Source: Pseudomonadota bacterium (lineage in GTDB: Bacteria > Pseudomonadota > Gammaproteobacteria > Steroidobacterales > Steroidobacteraceae). Taken from it: DNA of 35,659 nucleotides. The stretch covers positions 1-35,659 of the forward strand of contig JAJZFQ010000153.1 of the NCBI GenBank assembly GCA_021805275.1, written 5' to 3'. The first letter of the stretch is position 1, and every line of letters begins with the position of its first letter. This document shows, piece by piece, positions 35,540-35,659 of this stretch. Under the pieces are notes generated by a model. That model saw only the letters and a program-made list of their open reading frames with translations. It did no database searches and was not told the origin of the DNA. A program made the position numbers and the translations under genes.

Positions 35540-35659
35540 TCAGCCGGCGAGCTTGCTCTCGAGGTGGCGTGCGAGTTCGGCGATGGTCGGGTAGTCGAAC
35601 AGCTCCGTCAGGTCGATCAGGCCCGGGTACTCGCGGTCGATCTGCTCGTGGATCTCGAT
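35540..35659 (-). CDS. C-terminal end of an acyl carrier protein domain (partial)
   Basis: The last 39 codons before a TGA read IEIHEQIDREYPGLIDLTEL, then FDYPTIAELARHLESKLAG. The LFDYPTIAELARHL stretch is the C-terminal helix region of phosphopantetheine-binding carrier domains of the polyketide/non-ribosomal synthetase type, rather than the primary FAS AcpP type. The DSL attachment serine would lie outside the window. It may be a stand-alone carrier protein or the end of a larger synthase; this cannot be decided here. Confidence 0.75.
   Translation of the reverse strand: MEIHEQIDREYPGLIDLTELFDYPTIAELARHLESKLAG

Overview
The window looks like chromosomal backbone of a GC-rich gammaproteobacterium, with one accessory scar and one selfish element. 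Evidence for the lineage is the gene order DUF2066/hda beside purM-purN-DUF3108, the mrp-dcd and metG-rnfB-nth-DUF1841 neighbourhoods, class II PyrC, the Pseudomonas-type Dcd, and a homodimeric pyruvate dehydrogenase E1 with a lipoyl domain on E3. A xanthomonad-, nevskial- or steroidobacter-like relative is plausible; I cannot fix the genus. No rRNA, tRNA, CRISPR array or insertion sequence is visible.

Layout. 1-1029: AT-richer edge of an integrated element, with a truncated P4-type integrase and three TTATGTACAC-type boxes in front of it. 1030-3093 (minus): pssA, family 4 uracil-DNA glycosylase, rimI, tightly overlapped. 3203-5537 (plus): proS and a small lytic transglycosylase. 5534-6451: acylphosphatase (minus) and WrbA (plus). 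6456-8855 (minus): DUF2066 protein, CDP-alcohol phosphatidyltransferase, hda. 8966-11395 (plus): purM, purN, DUF3108 protein. 11414-13210 (minus): dcd, split by a complete 410-residue intein. 13362-14459 (minus): mrp. 14686-19551 (plus): a HEAT-repeat/Ser-Thr kinase fusion followed by two colinear PilT-type ATPases. 19599-24758 (plus): metG, a soluble RnfB-like ferredoxin, nth, DUF1841, and a phenylacetate-CoA ligase family enzyme. 24773-30512 (minus): lpdA, aceF, aceE (transcribed aceE-aceF-lpdA). 30697-34033 (plus): M17 leucyl aminopeptidase, pyrC, rnt with ATGA overlaps. 34067-34598 (minus): DUF1289 protein and monothiol glutaredoxin. 34659-35531 (plus): nadC. 35540 to the end (minus): the C-terminus of an acyl carrier protein.

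Most genes are housekeeping: nucleotide synthesis (purM, purN, pyrC, dcd), translation and its modification (proS, metG, rimI), DNA repair (UDG, nth), replication control (hda), phospholipids (pssA, PgsA-like), Fe-S and redox (mrp, RnfB-like, Grx, DUF1289), and pyruvate oxidation. Two things stand out. The first is the intein in the catalytic core of Dcd: it has all splicing residues and both LAGLIDADG motifs, and its composition differs from its host. The second is the HEAT-kinase plus double PilT module placed between mrp and metG, genes that are divergent neighbours in E. coli; it suggests a phosphorylation input into pilus retraction or a related motor.
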